64,000 nucleotides of DNA from the NCBI RefSeq assembly GCF_014852005.1, contig NZ_JACVAU010000003.1:62001-126000 (forward strand), in the 5' to 3' direction. The stretch comes from Pseudoxanthomonas sp. PXM03 (GTDB lineage Bacteria > Pseudomonadota > Gammaproteobacteria > Xanthomonadales > Xanthomonadaceae). The position numbers and the translations under genes are program-made. Position 1 is the stretch's first letter, and the number at the start of each line of letters is the position of its first letter. The notes beneath the pieces are model-generated. The model did not search any database and had not been told where the DNA came from. It was given only the letters and a program-made list of their open reading frames with translations. Shown here piece after piece: positions 27,936 through 36,949 of this stretch.

Positions 27936-28238
27936 ATGGAAAGCATCGAGCTGGAGCTCGACGCCGAGTTCTTTTCAGCGGACGTCATTGCACGCACGGT
28001 CTACCGGTATACCGGCGACTACTACGTGCAGGTTGAGCGCGCGACGACTGCGCATCGCATCACTCTGATGCCGCGCACGCCTGACATCGACACAAACCAG
28101 CTGGCAGAGCGCTTCCAGACGGACGCCTGCGACGATCGGTTGCGCCAGCAGATCGCGCTTCAGACCGGCGACCTGCAGCACCTGCTCATGCGCGCGGCGA
28201 TTGAGCGTGCAGTGTCCGTGGGTGATGCCTCCACGTGA
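27936..28238 (+). CDS. hxsD: His-Xaa-Ser system protein HxsD
   Basis: 100 aa from an ATG preceded by GGGGGTGGGG. The N-terminus MESIELELDAEFFSADVIAR and the YTGDYYVQV strand match the small HxsD protein that accompanies the two Hxs radical-SAM enzymes. No catalytic motif is visible; a partner or peptide-recognition role is assumed. It overlaps hxsB by 4 bases and starts the hxsDBCA operon. Confidence 0.82.
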   Translation: MESIELELDAEFFSADVIARTVYRYTGDYYVQVERATTAHRITLMPRTPDIDTNQLAERFQTDACDDRLRQQIALQTGDLQHLLMRAAIERAVSVGDAST

Positions 28239-29731
28239 AGTTTCAGCCTGCCTCCGCCTTTGTTGGTAGCGCGTCTGCGTATCGGTTGCTGCCCCTTCGA
28301 TTCCGGCGCCTGCCCTGGGATCCAGCCCGGGTGTTCGTCAGTTCTGCTGCCGGTGACTGGTTGACTTGCCGGCACGAAGAGCTCGTACAACTGCTCAACG
28401 GAGATCTACCCGTCGACTCGGCGCTGATGCAAGACCTCCAGGCCCGGCATATCGTCGCCGGGCCGCTTGACACGTTGACCCTCTCGCCACTGCTCTCACA
28501 GCTGCGGACGCGCAAGGGCTATCTGGAAGGAGGGCCGGCACTGCATATCATTGTGGTGTCCCTGCGTTGCCATCACTCCTGCAGCTATTGTCAGGTTTCC
28601 CGGCAGGACACGCTGAAGCGCCAGTTCGATTTGCAGGAGACCCTCAACGCTCAACTGGTCGAGCGCCTGTTCCAGTGGCCATCGCCCACCCTGACCATCG
28701 AGTTCCAGGGCGGCGAGCCATTGCTGAATTTCAAGCAGGTCAAAGCGCTGACGGAGTTGATCCAAGCGCGAAACCGTAGTGAGGGCAGGGCGCTGCGTTT
28801 TGTCATCGCATCCACGTTGCACGGTATCACCGACACCGAACTGGAGTTCTTCGGAACTCATGGCTTTGAGCTATCCACCTCGCTCGATGGTCCCGCTTGG
28901 CTGCATAACGCCAATCGTCCCACGCCCACGCGCGATAGTTATGAGCGCACGATCGCGGGCATCCACAAAGCACGAGCGGCGTTGGGACACGACTGTGTGT
29001 CGGCCCTGACGACGTTGACAGCCAAAAGCCTGACTGCCCCCGAAGCCATCATCGACGAGTACCGGCAACAAGGGTTTCACAGCATTTCGCTGCGGCCGCT
29101 TAGCCCGTACGGTTTCGCGCGCAAGACTGCCGGCCGTATCGGCTACACCATGCGCGACTTCCTGGCGTTCTACAGGCGCGCCCTCGACACGATCATCCAG
29201 GTCAACCAGGACGGCTTTGCCCTGGAGGAGACGCACGCCAGCCTGCTGCTGACTCAGCTACTGACCCCCTTCAGTCATGGCTATGTGGATCTGCGCTCGC
29301 CTATGGGAGCCGGCGTGGGAGCAGTGGTGTATGACTACGATGGTCGCGTCTACCCCTCGGATGAAGCGCGCATGCTCGCGGCTCAGGGCGAGGACAGGTT
29401 TTGCCTCGGAACGCTGGACCAGCCCGTGCACGAGTGGCTTGCTTCGCCGGCGATGCAGGAACTACAAGCCGGGGGCGTGGCCGAGGCACTGCCGGGTTGC
29501 TCGGACTGTGCCTACGTCCCGCTGTGCGGCGCCGATCCGGTCGATCACTTCGCGCGTCAGGGCGAGGTCGTCGGCCACCGACCCACCTCGGACTTCTGCA
29601 CAAAGCAAATGGGCATGTTCGATCTGCTGCTGGAGCGCATTGAAAACGCTCCGCCGGCGGAGCGGCGCATCCTGGAGGGCTGGGCCATTGGCGCAAGGCA
29701 GATCGCGCCTGTGATGGAGCCGGTCCACTGA
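28235..29731 (+). CDS. hxsB: His-Xaa-Ser system radical SAM maturase HxsB
   Basis: 498 aa, GTG start overlapping hxsD. The radical-SAM cluster motif is RCHHSCSYC (Cys112, Cys116, Cys119), with the Gly-rich SAM-binding strand FQGGEPLL. A C-terminal SPASM-like set of Cys is seen in CSDCAYVPLCG and FCTKQ, which would hold auxiliary Fe-S clusters. It is the six-cysteine peptide-maturase type and should act on HxsA. The chemistry installed is not predictable from sequence. Confidence 0.88.
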   Translation: MKFQPASAFVGSASAYRLLPLRFRRLPWDPARVFVSSAAGDWLTCRHEELVQLLNGDLPVDSALMQDLQARHIVAGPLDTLTLSPLLSQLRTRKGYLEGGPALHIIVVSLRCHHSCSYCQVSRQDTLKRQFDLQETLNAQLVERLFQWPSPTLTIEFQGGEPLLNFKQVKALTELIQARNRSEGRALRFVIASTLHGITDTELEFFGTHGFELSTSLDGPAWLHNANRPTPTRDSYERTIAGIHKARAALGHDCVSALTTLTAKSLTAPEAIIDEYRQQGFHSISLRPLSPYGFARKTAGRIGYTMRDFLAFYRRALDTIIQVNQDGFALEETHASLLLTQLLTPFSHGYVDLRSPMGAGVGAVVYDYDGRVYPSDEARMLAAQGEDRFCLGTLDQPVHEWLASPAMQELQAGGVAEALPGCSDCAYVPLCGADPVDHFARQGEVVGHRPTSDFCTKQMGMFDLLLERIENAPPAERRILEGWAIGARQIAPVMEPVH

Positions 29732-30906
29732 TGCACCCTCAACAAGCCAAAGCAACCTTCTCTGGGCTTGAGCATGGCTACTACAAGGTTGCCGGGCTGC
29801 AGGAATTTGCCGCCGGACTGTACCCCCTGGAGCGGATGCTGCTGGATCTTCGCCACGCTCCCACTGCTGACATTGACTCACTGATCGCGTTGCCTTGGGC
29901 AGGCTTCATGGTAGACGAGGCTGACCGTGTGCCGCCTGATCGGCCGTGGATGCGGTGCGAGACGGACCAGGACTGGACCTCGCCCGGGGATGTATTGGAA
30001 CTGCAGCCCTCTGCAAGCCGTGCTGCATTGCGTTATCGCCGCGGCGACAACGGCAACGTGCTGTTCGCGACGGAGCAGTGCAACAGCTACTGCCTCATGT
30101 GTTCCCAGCCGCCACGGGTGATTGACGATTACTGGCGGCTTGAGCAACTCCATGCCTTGATCGACCTGATCGACAAGGATGAACGTTCTCTCGCCGTTAG
30201 CGGCGGGGAACCGATGCTACTGGGAGACGGACTGGTCGAGGTCATCGCCCACTGCCAGGCCGCGCTGCCTCAGACCCACGTCCATGTTCTCTCGAATGGA
30301 CGTTTGGCGGGGGAGGGTGGTTATGCCCGTCGCTTCACGGGCTTGCATGAGTCGCTCACTTGGGGCATCCCGCTCTACGGCGACACTCCGTTGCTGCACG
30401 ACTACATCGTCCAACGCCAAGGTGCTTTCGCACAGACTTTGCGAGGCCTGTACGCAATGGAGCAAGCCAAGCAGCGGATCGAAATTCGCATCGTGCTTGT
30501 CAAGGACGCCGTGCAGCGCCTGGAAAGCATTGCCCGTTTCATCTACAGAAACCTGCCGTTCGCCGAGCATGTCGCGCTGATGGGCGTGGAGCCCATTGGT
30601 TTTGCCAAGGCACACCATCAGTCACTTTGGATGGACCCCATCGATATGGGCCCAGCGCTCTCGGATTCCGTGCAGTTCCTTAGTTCGCGCAACATCGCCG
30701 TCTCAATCTACAACCTCCCACTGTGCACGCTTTCTCGCGAGCTTTGGTCCTTCTCACGCCAAAGCATCTCCCATTGGAAGCAGAACTACCGCCCGGAATG
30801 CCAACCCTGCCAGGTGCGCCAGCGCTGTGGGGGATTCTTTTCTTGGGTGACGCCAGACTGGCTTAGCCGTGGCGTTGCACCGATCAATCAACTGGAGCCA
30901 GCCTGA
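29731..30906 (+). CDS. hxsC: His-Xaa-Ser system radical SAM maturase HxsC
   Basis: 391 aa, starting in the hxsB stop (1-base overlap). The motif EQCNSYCLMC carries Cys117, Cys121 and Cys124 for the 4Fe-4S cluster; AVSGGEPMLLG is the SAM strand. A C-terminal CQPCQVRQRC probably binds a second cluster. Two radical-SAM enzymes side by side are the hallmark of Hxs loci. It overlaps hxsA by one base. Confidence 0.88.
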   Translation: MHPQQAKATFSGLEHGYYKVAGLQEFAAGLYPLERMLLDLRHAPTADIDSLIALPWAGFMVDEADRVPPDRPWMRCETDQDWTSPGDVLELQPSASRAALRYRRGDNGNVLFATEQCNSYCLMCSQPPRVIDDYWRLEQLHALIDLIDKDERSLAVSGGEPMLLGDGLVEVIAHCQAALPQTHVHVLSNGRLAGEGGYARRFTGLHESLTWGIPLYGDTPLLHDYIVQRQGAFAQTLRGLYAMEQAKQRIEIRIVLVKDAVQRLESIARFIYRNLPFAEHVALMGVEPIGFAKAHHQSLWMDPIDMGPALSDSVQFLSSRNIAVSIYNLPLCTLSRELWSFSRQSISHWKQNYRPECQPCQVRQRCGGFFSWVTPDWLSRGVAPINQLEPA

Positions 30907-31544
30907 TGAGCAAGACTCTCGCGTTCGCTACGGCCATCATCAATGGCGGCAGTCCAGTGGGCGGGCTGGCGGATCAAGGGTGGCAGGCTAGTGGGCTCAC
31001 CGAACTTGCTCTCAATGAGAGCAAGTTCACCACCACGCTCACGGCACCTTTGAACCACGAGCAGTTCAACATGTACGCGCGGCATCGTTCACATAGCTCG
31101 CACCGATCGCACAGTTCTCATCGGTCACATAGCTCGCACTACTCCGGAAGTGGAGGCACCTATCGTGCGCCGACCTATACGCCACCGCCTCCGCCACCCC
31201 CTACAACCTATCAGTCGACACCCCGATCGTCCTTCAACGGAAGCAGCAGCTCTGGTAGTTCGAGCTCTTCGAACAGCAGTTCGCAACCCTTGACGCTCGA
31301 ACCGGCGCAGAGGACGAAACAAAGCCTGACGCCTCGCCCCAGCTCCGACCAACTGCAAATGATGATCATGCGGGTGCAGGCAGCCCTCTATGCGCGCGGG
31401 TACGACCCTGGCGCCATTGACGGCGTCATGGGCATGCAAACGAAAGCAGCTCTAGCCTCGTTTCAATCGGCTCACGGACTTCCGGCGACTGGAACGATGA
31501 CAACGCCAACACTCAATGCGCTGGGCGTGGCAATCGCGCCATAA
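30906..31544 (+). CDS. hxsA: His-Xaa-Ser repeat protein HxsA (modified substrate)
   Basis: 212 aa. Residues 60-80 are seven uninterrupted His-Xaa-Ser triplets (HRS, HSS, HRS, HSS, HRS, HSS, HYS), the target of the HxsB/HxsC maturases. A Pro- and Ser-rich linker (about 85-125) follows, and residues about 145-210 form a PG_binding_1 peptidoglycan-binding domain (VQAALYARGYDPGAIDGVMG, FQSAHGLPATGTM). No classical signal peptide is seen. The modified repeats would be tethered to the cell wall. Product and role are unknown. Confidence 0.9.
   Translation: MSKTLAFATAIINGGSPVGGLADQGWQASGLTELALNESKFTTTLTAPLNHEQFNMYARHRSHSSHRSHSSHRSHSSHYSGSGGTYRAPTYTPPPPPPPTTYQSTPRSSFNGSSSSGSSSSSNSSSQPLTLEPAQRTKQSLTPRPSSDQLQMMIMRVQAALYARGYDPGAIDGVMGMQTKAALASFQSAHGLPATGTMTTPTLNALGVAIAP
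31083..31145 (+). repeat. seven His-Xaa-Ser codon triplets in hxsA
   Basis: The 63-bp stretch encodes HxS seven times; the middle residue alternates Arg and Ser except for the last (Tyr). The 18-bp HRSHSS units differ in synonymous codons, so the repeat is kept at protein rather than DNA level. Confidence 0.85.
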
Positions 31545-31622
31545 GCACTGGTTCGTATCAAGAGTTGTGAGAGCCCGACATGATGTGGGCTTCCCTGATA
31601 CACAGGCATTCAAGGAGACGGG

Positions 31623-32477
31623 ATGGAGCCCAGCAGAAAAATGTGTTCGAGCGTCATCGGCATGGCATTGAAGGTAAACGGCTATTGGAGACAAGCCGCC
31701 CCTTTAAGCCAGGTCTATCTAGCAGGACTAGCATTCGTATTCATGTGCGTACCGCTAATTCTCTTCGGATTGCACTTCATAGCGCAGGCGGTCGGAGTTG
31801 CTGGCGCAATTTTTCTTAGTGCAGCACTCGTCGTGGAGGCATACCTGCTAGCAGTACGCTGTTGGGAGAAGCCCTGGGGCAAGCTGACCGGCGTAATTGT
31901 ATCCGCCGCAGTTGTTCCGATGGCGCTTGGCATGTCAGCTAATGCCGTCAATGCGGCCACAGGCCAGGCGCCAGACAGCTACCCGTATACGGTGGGCATG
32001 CTTGCTCCGCTAGCAAGCATCTATGTGATTGCGTTTCTTGCAGCGCTAATCTCCCTTCTTGGATTTCCATTGATGCTTGTTCTTGCGGTTGTTCGCATCG
32101 TGACTTCTGAGAAAGATCAATCTGATGCACTTACCCGCGACTTGTTCACACGCATCTTCGCCTTCGCGGCAGCATCATTTCTTTTCTCTTTCGCATGGAA
32201 GGAAAGTGAGCCGGCATATGCGAAGCTTCTGGAGTGGTCCGCAAAGCACGCCGCGATGATCTTGGACAGTTACCCGAACGACAGTTGTGCGACGGGGGAG
32301 GGCGAGAGGGTCAAGAGGATCTCTGATGAATGGGTGATCGTGGCCAGTTCCGCCAACAAGGAGCCAAAGTTCTCCAAGCTCAGATGCCCCCATGACGGAA
32401 ACGCTCCAGAACTTGTGGACTCAACTCACTCAAATCCTCGATTCGACGAGCCACCAAGGCCAAGCGCCAATCGATGA
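31623..32477 (+). CDS. hypothetical multi-pass membrane protein after hxsA
   Basis: 284 aa from an ATG preceded by AAGGAGACGG. Five or six hydrophobic segments lie between residues 28 and 200, with a soluble C-terminus that has two Cys (SCATGEG, KLRCPHDG). GC content is lower than the flanking backbone. It is 78 bases after hxsA on the same strand, so it could be an accessory of the Hxs locus or of the following TIR gene 51 bases downstream; neither link is proved. Confidence 0.6.
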   Translation: MEPSRKMCSSVIGMALKVNGYWRQAAPLSQVYLAGLAFVFMCVPLILFGLHFIAQAVGVAGAIFLSAALVVEAYLLAVRCWEKPWGKLTGVIVSAAVVPMALGMSANAVNAATGQAPDSYPYTVGMLAPLASIYVIAFLAALISLLGFPLMLVLAVVRIVTSEKDQSDALTRDLFTRIFAFAAASFLFSFAWKESEPAYAKLLEWSAKHAAMILDSYPNDSCATGEGERVKRISDEWVIVASSANKEPKFSKLRCPHDGNAPELVDSTHSNPRFDEPPRPSANR

Positions 32478-32528
32478 CGCAACCGCGCATCGACGTCGAT
32501 TGAGCCTCAACTACCAGTCGAGAAGACC

Positions 32529-33092
32529 ATGTCATACAGAAACGGAAATTACGCAGCTTTCTATGTCGCTGAACCCTTCAGCACTTCGGGATTGAAAGCC
32601 CATGCCACGCCCGACTTCCTTCACTACAACCAACTAAGGATGTGGAAAGGAGCGGACGCAAGCTTTCCATTTAACGACTCGCACGACAAGACGTACAGCG
32701 TGCGCGACGGGAGTGATTGGGAAGCTACCCTGAAACCTAGGCTCCGCGAGCGCCTAAGAGCTTCGAAGAACATCGTTCTCTTCCTAAGTAACCACACCAA
32801 ATCTTCAAGAGCGCTTACCGAGGAGATTGACTACGGGATCAATACTGAGAGCTTGCCTGTGATTGTTGTCTATCCGGATTTCAACTCTCTCGCGGACTTG
32901 CGCAGCGGGACAACCTTCTCTCCATCGATCAAGGCTCTATGGGACCGTGTGCCGATCTTCAAAACCTCGATGCATAAAGTGCCGACAATGCATGTCCCAC
33001 TGCTCAAGCAAAACATTTCAAATGCGCTCAAGGATCCAGACTTCATGCTCGCCACCAAAGGAAAGTCAATAGCCTATTACTACAACCCTTGA
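32529..33092 (+). CDS. TIR-like protein, probable ThsB of Thoeris
   Basis: 187 aa of the TIR-like (DUF1863/MTH538) family: FYVAEPFSTSG, then WKGADASFPFNDSHDKTYSVRDGS, LKPRLRERLRASKNIVLFLSNHTKSSRALTEEIDYGI and LPVIVVYPD. Glu98 or Glu99 in SRALTEE is the likely NADase residue. In Thoeris, the TIR protein senses phage and makes a nucleotide-derived signal. The next gene encodes a TM-macro protein, so the pair matches type II Thoeris. Base composition is lower in GC than the backbone, as expected for an acquired locus. Confidence 0.8.
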   Translation: MSYRNGNYAAFYVAEPFSTSGLKAHATPDFLHYNQLRMWKGADASFPFNDSHDKTYSVRDGSDWEATLKPRLRERLRASKNIVLFLSNHTKSSRALTEEIDYGINTESLPVIVVYPDFNSLADLRSGTTFSPSIKALWDRVPIFKTSMHKVPTMHVPLLKQNISNALKDPDFMLATKGKSIAYYYNP

Positions 33093-33134
33093 GCCATAAG
33101 GCTAGCTTGTACGAAGCGACCTGGAGGAGATGAG

Positions 33135-33968
33135 GTGAAAGTACAGTTTCTCGACAAGAACGCCGTTAAGAGATCAGTGAAAATTATCGCCGGACTCTCA
33201 ACTTCACTTTCGATTGCATTGCTGTTCGTAGACATTCCGCCAGAGCGCAAGATCTATGCGGGCGCATTGTTCTTGCTGGCTCTCCTATCCATACACCTAG
33301 TCATCTGGATTCAAGCGAACCGACTTAGAGAAATAAGTATTGATGTCGAAGGGAGTACAGTCAGCATCAAGACTGGCGACATTTTTAAGCAGCGAGGCTT
33401 GAAAGCGATCGCATTCAATGAGTACTTCGACACTCAGGTGGACAACGTCCTCATCAGTGAAGAATCGCTCAACGGAAAACTGATTACTTCAAAACTTAAG
33501 GAGCCTCCGGAAACGCTAGATGCGCACATCGAAAACTACAAATTTGATGATGGTGATGTACTTGAAACAAATGTGACTAGGACATCCGGAAAGACTACTC
33601 GATACCGGCTCGGCACCATCTGTGTATACAACGACTTCCTTCTCGCTGCCTTCGCCCGATTTGACGATAACAATCAAGCAAGCCTAACGATGCCTGAGTA
33701 TCTCGAATTTCTGATCAATTTCTGGGATAGGGTGAATAGGGTGTATGCCCAAAAGAATGTATCAACCACCATCTTTGGCTCTGGCATCACTCGGATTAAG
33801 GGCCATAAGCTGATAAATGAAGAGGACCTTCTTAAGATCATGCTATGGACATTCCGAATCAGCGAGATGAGGTTCAAGTATCCAGCGAAACTCACAATCG
33901 TCATTCATGAAGACAAGATTGGGCAGATCAACCTACTGGATATCGCTTCTGCCAAGAATGGAGTATAG
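33135..33968 (+). CDS. two-TM plus macro-domain effector, probable type II ThsA
   Basis: 277 aa, GTG start with GGAGGAGATGAG directly upstream. Two membrane helices (about residues 15-32 and 36-57) form a hairpin. The rest (about 65-270) resembles a macro-like domain: VSIKTGDIFKQRGLKAIAFNEYFDTQVDNVLISEESLNG is its nucleotide-binding start, and GSGITRIKG a second loop. Type II Thoeris effectors combine two helices with a macro domain that binds the ADP-ribose-type signal made by the TIR partner and are thought to damage the membrane. Confidence 0.78.
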   Translation: MKVQFLDKNAVKRSVKIIAGLSTSLSIALLFVDIPPERKIYAGALFLLALLSIHLVIWIQANRLREISIDVEGSTVSIKTGDIFKQRGLKAIAFNEYFDTQVDNVLISEESLNGKLITSKLKEPPETLDAHIENYKFDDGDVLETNVTRTSGKTTRYRLGTICVYNDFLLAAFARFDDNNQASLTMPEYLEFLINFWDRVNRVYAQKNVSTTIFGSGITRIKGHKLINEEDLLKIMLWTFRISEMRFKYPAKLTIVIHEDKIGQINLLDIASAKNGV

Positions 33969-34042
33969 GCTCATGCCGCCGCAGCGTGCAGGCACGGGTG
34001 GCCGCCCTGGCAGGAGCAGTACTTGAGGCATCGCACTGCGTA

Positions 34043-35446
34043 TCACTGCAGCCGTCGTTCTTCCCAAGACTTAGTCACGGCAGGATCGGTTTCGATCACC
34101 AGACTAGGATCCAAGTAGAGACCAGGTTCGCTTAGCCTGATACTGCCGTCCTCGAGCAATTCATTGACTATCCCCAGGATACGCAAGTTTCCTTCATGTG
34201 GGTCTCCACAAGAGCAGTCCTCAGCATGTATTTTCCGATGCCAGACACCGTTCACATCCACGCTATAGAAGAGCCCAGGGAACCGAGCAGCCCTCTCAAG
34301 ACGCAGTCCGGGATGATCGACACCAAACTCAAAGACCTCCAGCAAATCGTCGCTCGTCTTGATAACGGCGATACCTTTTCCGTATGTCGTCCCCATCCCG
34401 TGGTAAACAAGGGCATCTGTCTCAATGATGACCTCATCTGATTCTTCCAGAAGTCGCATAATCTGACGGAGCAAGTTCGGAACTGGAGCGCTCCCGTGAT
34501 ACGCGGCGCTACCGCACCTAATGTGCACTTGCCGGCGTGGCTGCCCCTGCTGGCCGGGTGGAGGCGAAAGATCAGAAATCCAGAAAGGTCGATGAAAGGC
34601 GCTTTCCGGCGGCATGATCTTTCGCAAGTGAGGCTGATACTCCGGGATGGGGAGCGAACGCGCAAAAGCATCGATTCCACCACCCATGGTGCCGATCTTT
34701 TCCCAAGGCATCGCCAAGAGCTCCGAGAAGATTGGATCGTCTTCGGGCTCAGGGAAAAGCCACGCGGTATTCATACTGCCCGCGTGAGCTCGCAGCACAT
34801 CCGCAGGTGCAGAGATGTGGGCTACAACCAAGCTTGGATCAAGATATCCGTCATATAGACTTCCAATCATGTAAGCGTCTTGACGCACGTACCTGGGCGC
34901 GCCGTCCCTAGTCGCAATCTCCGAAAGGTGTATAGCCTCTAATCCTGCTGCTCGAAGTTTTCTTCTGCTAATGACGTAGATGTGCCCTGAGTCGGAGGAC
35001 TCTTTGTAGCTTGCCTGATCGCATCGCAGATAAACAGGATTCTCAAAACAGTCCTCCACCATTTCTGCACTTCTGTGCGAAACAAATTCTTGGCTTGCGA
35101 ACCAGGCCGCAACACGCGAGTCCCCGGTAGCATCGACGAAGAAGGATCTCCAGCCATAGTGCTGCAGGATGGCCTGATCTGTGGCCGGATCTCCAGCATC
35201 TGACCAGCCATCGACATGTCTCTCAAGCGCCTTCTTTGCGTAGTGCGTCCACTTCAACATGAGCGGCGGAATACAGCCATGCCGCTGGAAGGAAGTAGGC
35301 AAAGATAGGGAGCCGTCAGCACGCTGGTAGTGAGCCACTTGACCTCTAAACAGAGCGTCAGACCCGAACGAGGCTATCGCTAGCTTCAGCTGCTCCGCGG
35401 TGTCGCAGTGAATGATCTTCATACTACTAACTGAGCTCATTTCCAT
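34043..35446 (-). CDS. FRG-domain protein
   Basis: 467 aa (starts at 35440 or 35419 are also possible). Residues about 25-130 carry the FRG domain: ALFRGQVAHY, LPTSFQRHG, then AILQHYGWRSFFVDATGDSRVAAWFASQEF. FRG domains are frequent in defence islands but their activity is poorly understood. The C-terminal 200 residues have no recognised motif apart from a Cys/His group (HAEDCSCGDPHEG) that might bind metal. It faces the Thoeris genes tail to tail and stands alone. Confidence 0.75.
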   Translation of the reverse strand: MEMSSVSSMKIIHCDTAEQLKLAIASFGSDALFRGQVAHYQRADGSLSLPTSFQRHGCIPPLMLKWTHYAKKALERHVDGWSDAGDPATDQAILQHYGWRSFFVDATGDSRVAAWFASQEFVSHRSAEMVEDCFENPVYLRCDQASYKESSDSGHIYVISRRKLRAAGLEAIHLSEIATRDGAPRYVRQDAYMIGSLYDGYLDPSLVVAHISAPADVLRAHAGSMNTAWLFPEPEDDPIFSELLAMPWEKIGTMGGGIDAFARSLPIPEYQPHLRKIMPPESAFHRPFWISDLSPPPGQQGQPRRQVHIRCGSAAYHGSAPVPNLLRQIMRLLEESDEVIIETDALVYHGMGTTYGKGIAVIKTSDDLLEVFEFGVDHPGLRLERAARFPGLFYSVDVNGVWHRKIHAEDCSCGDPHEGNLRILGIVNELLEDGSIRLSEPGLYLDPSLVIETDPAVTKSWEERRLQ

Positions 35447-35638
35447 CGTAGTAGTTCAGGAATCTGCGGCAATGTTCTGATGTGTTCATCAGGAATAGTA
35501 CGTGCTCGTCTCAAAGGCGAGTCAGGCGCCGAGGGAGGGAATGGCGAGGCAGATGATCTCGCACTATGTGGCGAGCTTCTCGATCTCCGCAGTGAGCCCG
35601 TTAGAATCCGGCGCCGACAGGTGAACGGACAATGCACG

Positions 35639-35666
35639 GTCCGACATAACGGATGCTTGAGGAGTG
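35639..35666 (-). other. degenerate dif-like XerC/XerD site (left)
   Basis: On the minus strand the right arm reads TTATGTCGGAC with central hexamer CATCCG, the same as the site at 41818, but the XerC-side arm (CACTCCTCAAG) has decayed. The 15 bp CCGACATAACGGATG at 35641-35655 recur at 41820-41834 in the same orientation. It sits in a 298-bp gene-free gap left of the PIN gene. Confidence 0.5.
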
Positions 35667-35744
35667 ATGGGAACAGTGGTCATAGGCGCCGCTTGAAGCT
35701 CCACGTCACGACGCCCCAGATATCAGGCATTGTGAGCGCGCAGC

Positions 35745-36869
35745 TCAGAAAACAGAGTATTCCCTGTGGCCCAAATGGTACTCATGGGAGGCAATATCTA
35801 CTTCCACCTCCCATTGCTCCGGACCAACGTCTAGACGAACGTCATTCAAGCGGACGTAGACCGTGACCTCGATATTGTGAGGGAAATGGGTCGCTTCGCT
35901 CGCAAGAACAATTTCTTCTCTATCGATAGAATCCCATTTGGTCACAAGGACGGAGGCATCAATCGCGACATCAACGAACGCAACGAGCTCAACCACCCAG
36001 GCCTGATCGCTCTCGCGCCAGATCTCGATGTTGTCTCCAAACTTCATTGAAGTCATGCTTGCATCAAAAACTTCCATCTCTAGACGATCACCAAGATCAG
36101 GAACATAGCCAGAGGCATCCCATTCAGCCCCGGAGACATGAGTCGCCATCGCCTTGGAAACAGCTCGGCTGATCGGTGAATCAGGGTTTGCAAGGTGCTC
36201 CTTGATTTTCGACTCAACTTCTGTGGCCGATTTGCCAGTGGCCACGAAAAGCGCGGTGAGATCATCCAGGCTCTTGAAGTAGTAGAGCCTGTCCGACTGG
36301 GCTGCATACCTCTCCCATCCGCCGTCACCTGAGATGACAATGCCGTAGGTTTCGTTGCTCTCCGCGTAGTTTTCGAGAATCTGCAAGCTTGCGGCATCGG
36401 GGAACTCTGATTTCTTGCTTTCCTCAAAAGGAGGGTTCTGCGCGAAGTAGGCTTCGAACAGTTCCTCGCCATTGACGCTGGACCAAGGAAGGATGCTGCC
36501 GCCACATCTGGCAGCGTAGTCGTGAAGCTCCTTTTTGAACTTGGTTTCGGCGGTAGGAACGATACTCAGCGCATCCACTGCATTCGTTAACCCGCTCAGA
36601 TCTACACCTGTTTGGCGGTGCACCGACTTGGAGGCACTCGCCAATTCCCTCGTGGCTGCAATCACCAGGTCGAGGCGGTGCTTCTTCACTTCCTCGTGAA
36701 CTACTTGGGTAAACACCAAGTGCACATCGTCGGGAAGCTGGTTGGGCAGCTGGTTGAGTGCACCTTTGTCGAACTGAAAACCCTTTGACTGCAATATGTC
36801 CGTGTCGATGGAAACGAAGGTGATCAGCTTGTTCCAGATGTCATCAACAGAGGGCTTTTCGGTAGGCAT
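35745..36869 (-). CDS. PIN-domain (DUF4935-like) ribonuclease
   Basis: 374 aa from ATG 36869 (36884 also possible). The N-terminal half is a PIN fold with acidic residues in FVSIDTDIL, VVHEEVKKH, FPDAASLQIL and VISGDGGWE, spaced as in the large single-protein PIN family (DUF4935). The C-terminal part (about 240-374) is beta-rich and unrecognised. Classical PIN toxins are about 130 aa with an antitoxin; this is longer and has none. It is divergent from the HEPN-like gene, sharing an 80-bp promoter region. Confidence 0.72.
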   Translation of the reverse strand: MPTEKPSVDDIWNKLITFVSIDTDILQSKGFQFDKGALNQLPNQLPDDVHLVFTQVVHEEVKKHRLDLVIAATRELASASKSVHRQTGVDLSGLTNAVDALSIVPTAETKFKKELHDYAARCGGSILPWSSVNGEELFEAYFAQNPPFEESKKSEFPDAASLQILENYAESNETYGIVISGDGGWERYAAQSDRLYYFKSLDDLTALFVATGKSATEVESKIKEHLANPDSPISRAVSKAMATHVSGAEWDASGYVPDLGDRLEMEVFDASMTSMKFGDNIEIWRESDQAWVVELVAFVDVAIDASVLVTKWDSIDREEIVLASEATHFPHNIEVTVYVRLNDVRLDVGPEQWEVEVDIASHEYHLGHREYSVF

Positions 36870-36949
36870 GACGCAATGATACACGCAGGCTATTCAGGAG
36901 GCAGCCATCATGGAATATGCTAGGGCTGATCTCCCATGGGGGTGGGGCC

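Noticed and set aside
33093-33121. Possible dif-like sequence between the TIR and macro genes (TTATGGCTCAA on the minus strand).
   Set aside because: It needs a 7-base centre and several mismatches, and it lies inside what looks like a two-gene operon.
35480-35866. A 128-codon plus-strand frame and a 66-codon minus-strand frame in the gap left of the PIN gene.
   Set aside because: Composition is Arg/Ser-rich and unnatural, no ribosome-binding site, and the plus frame runs over the PIN gene.
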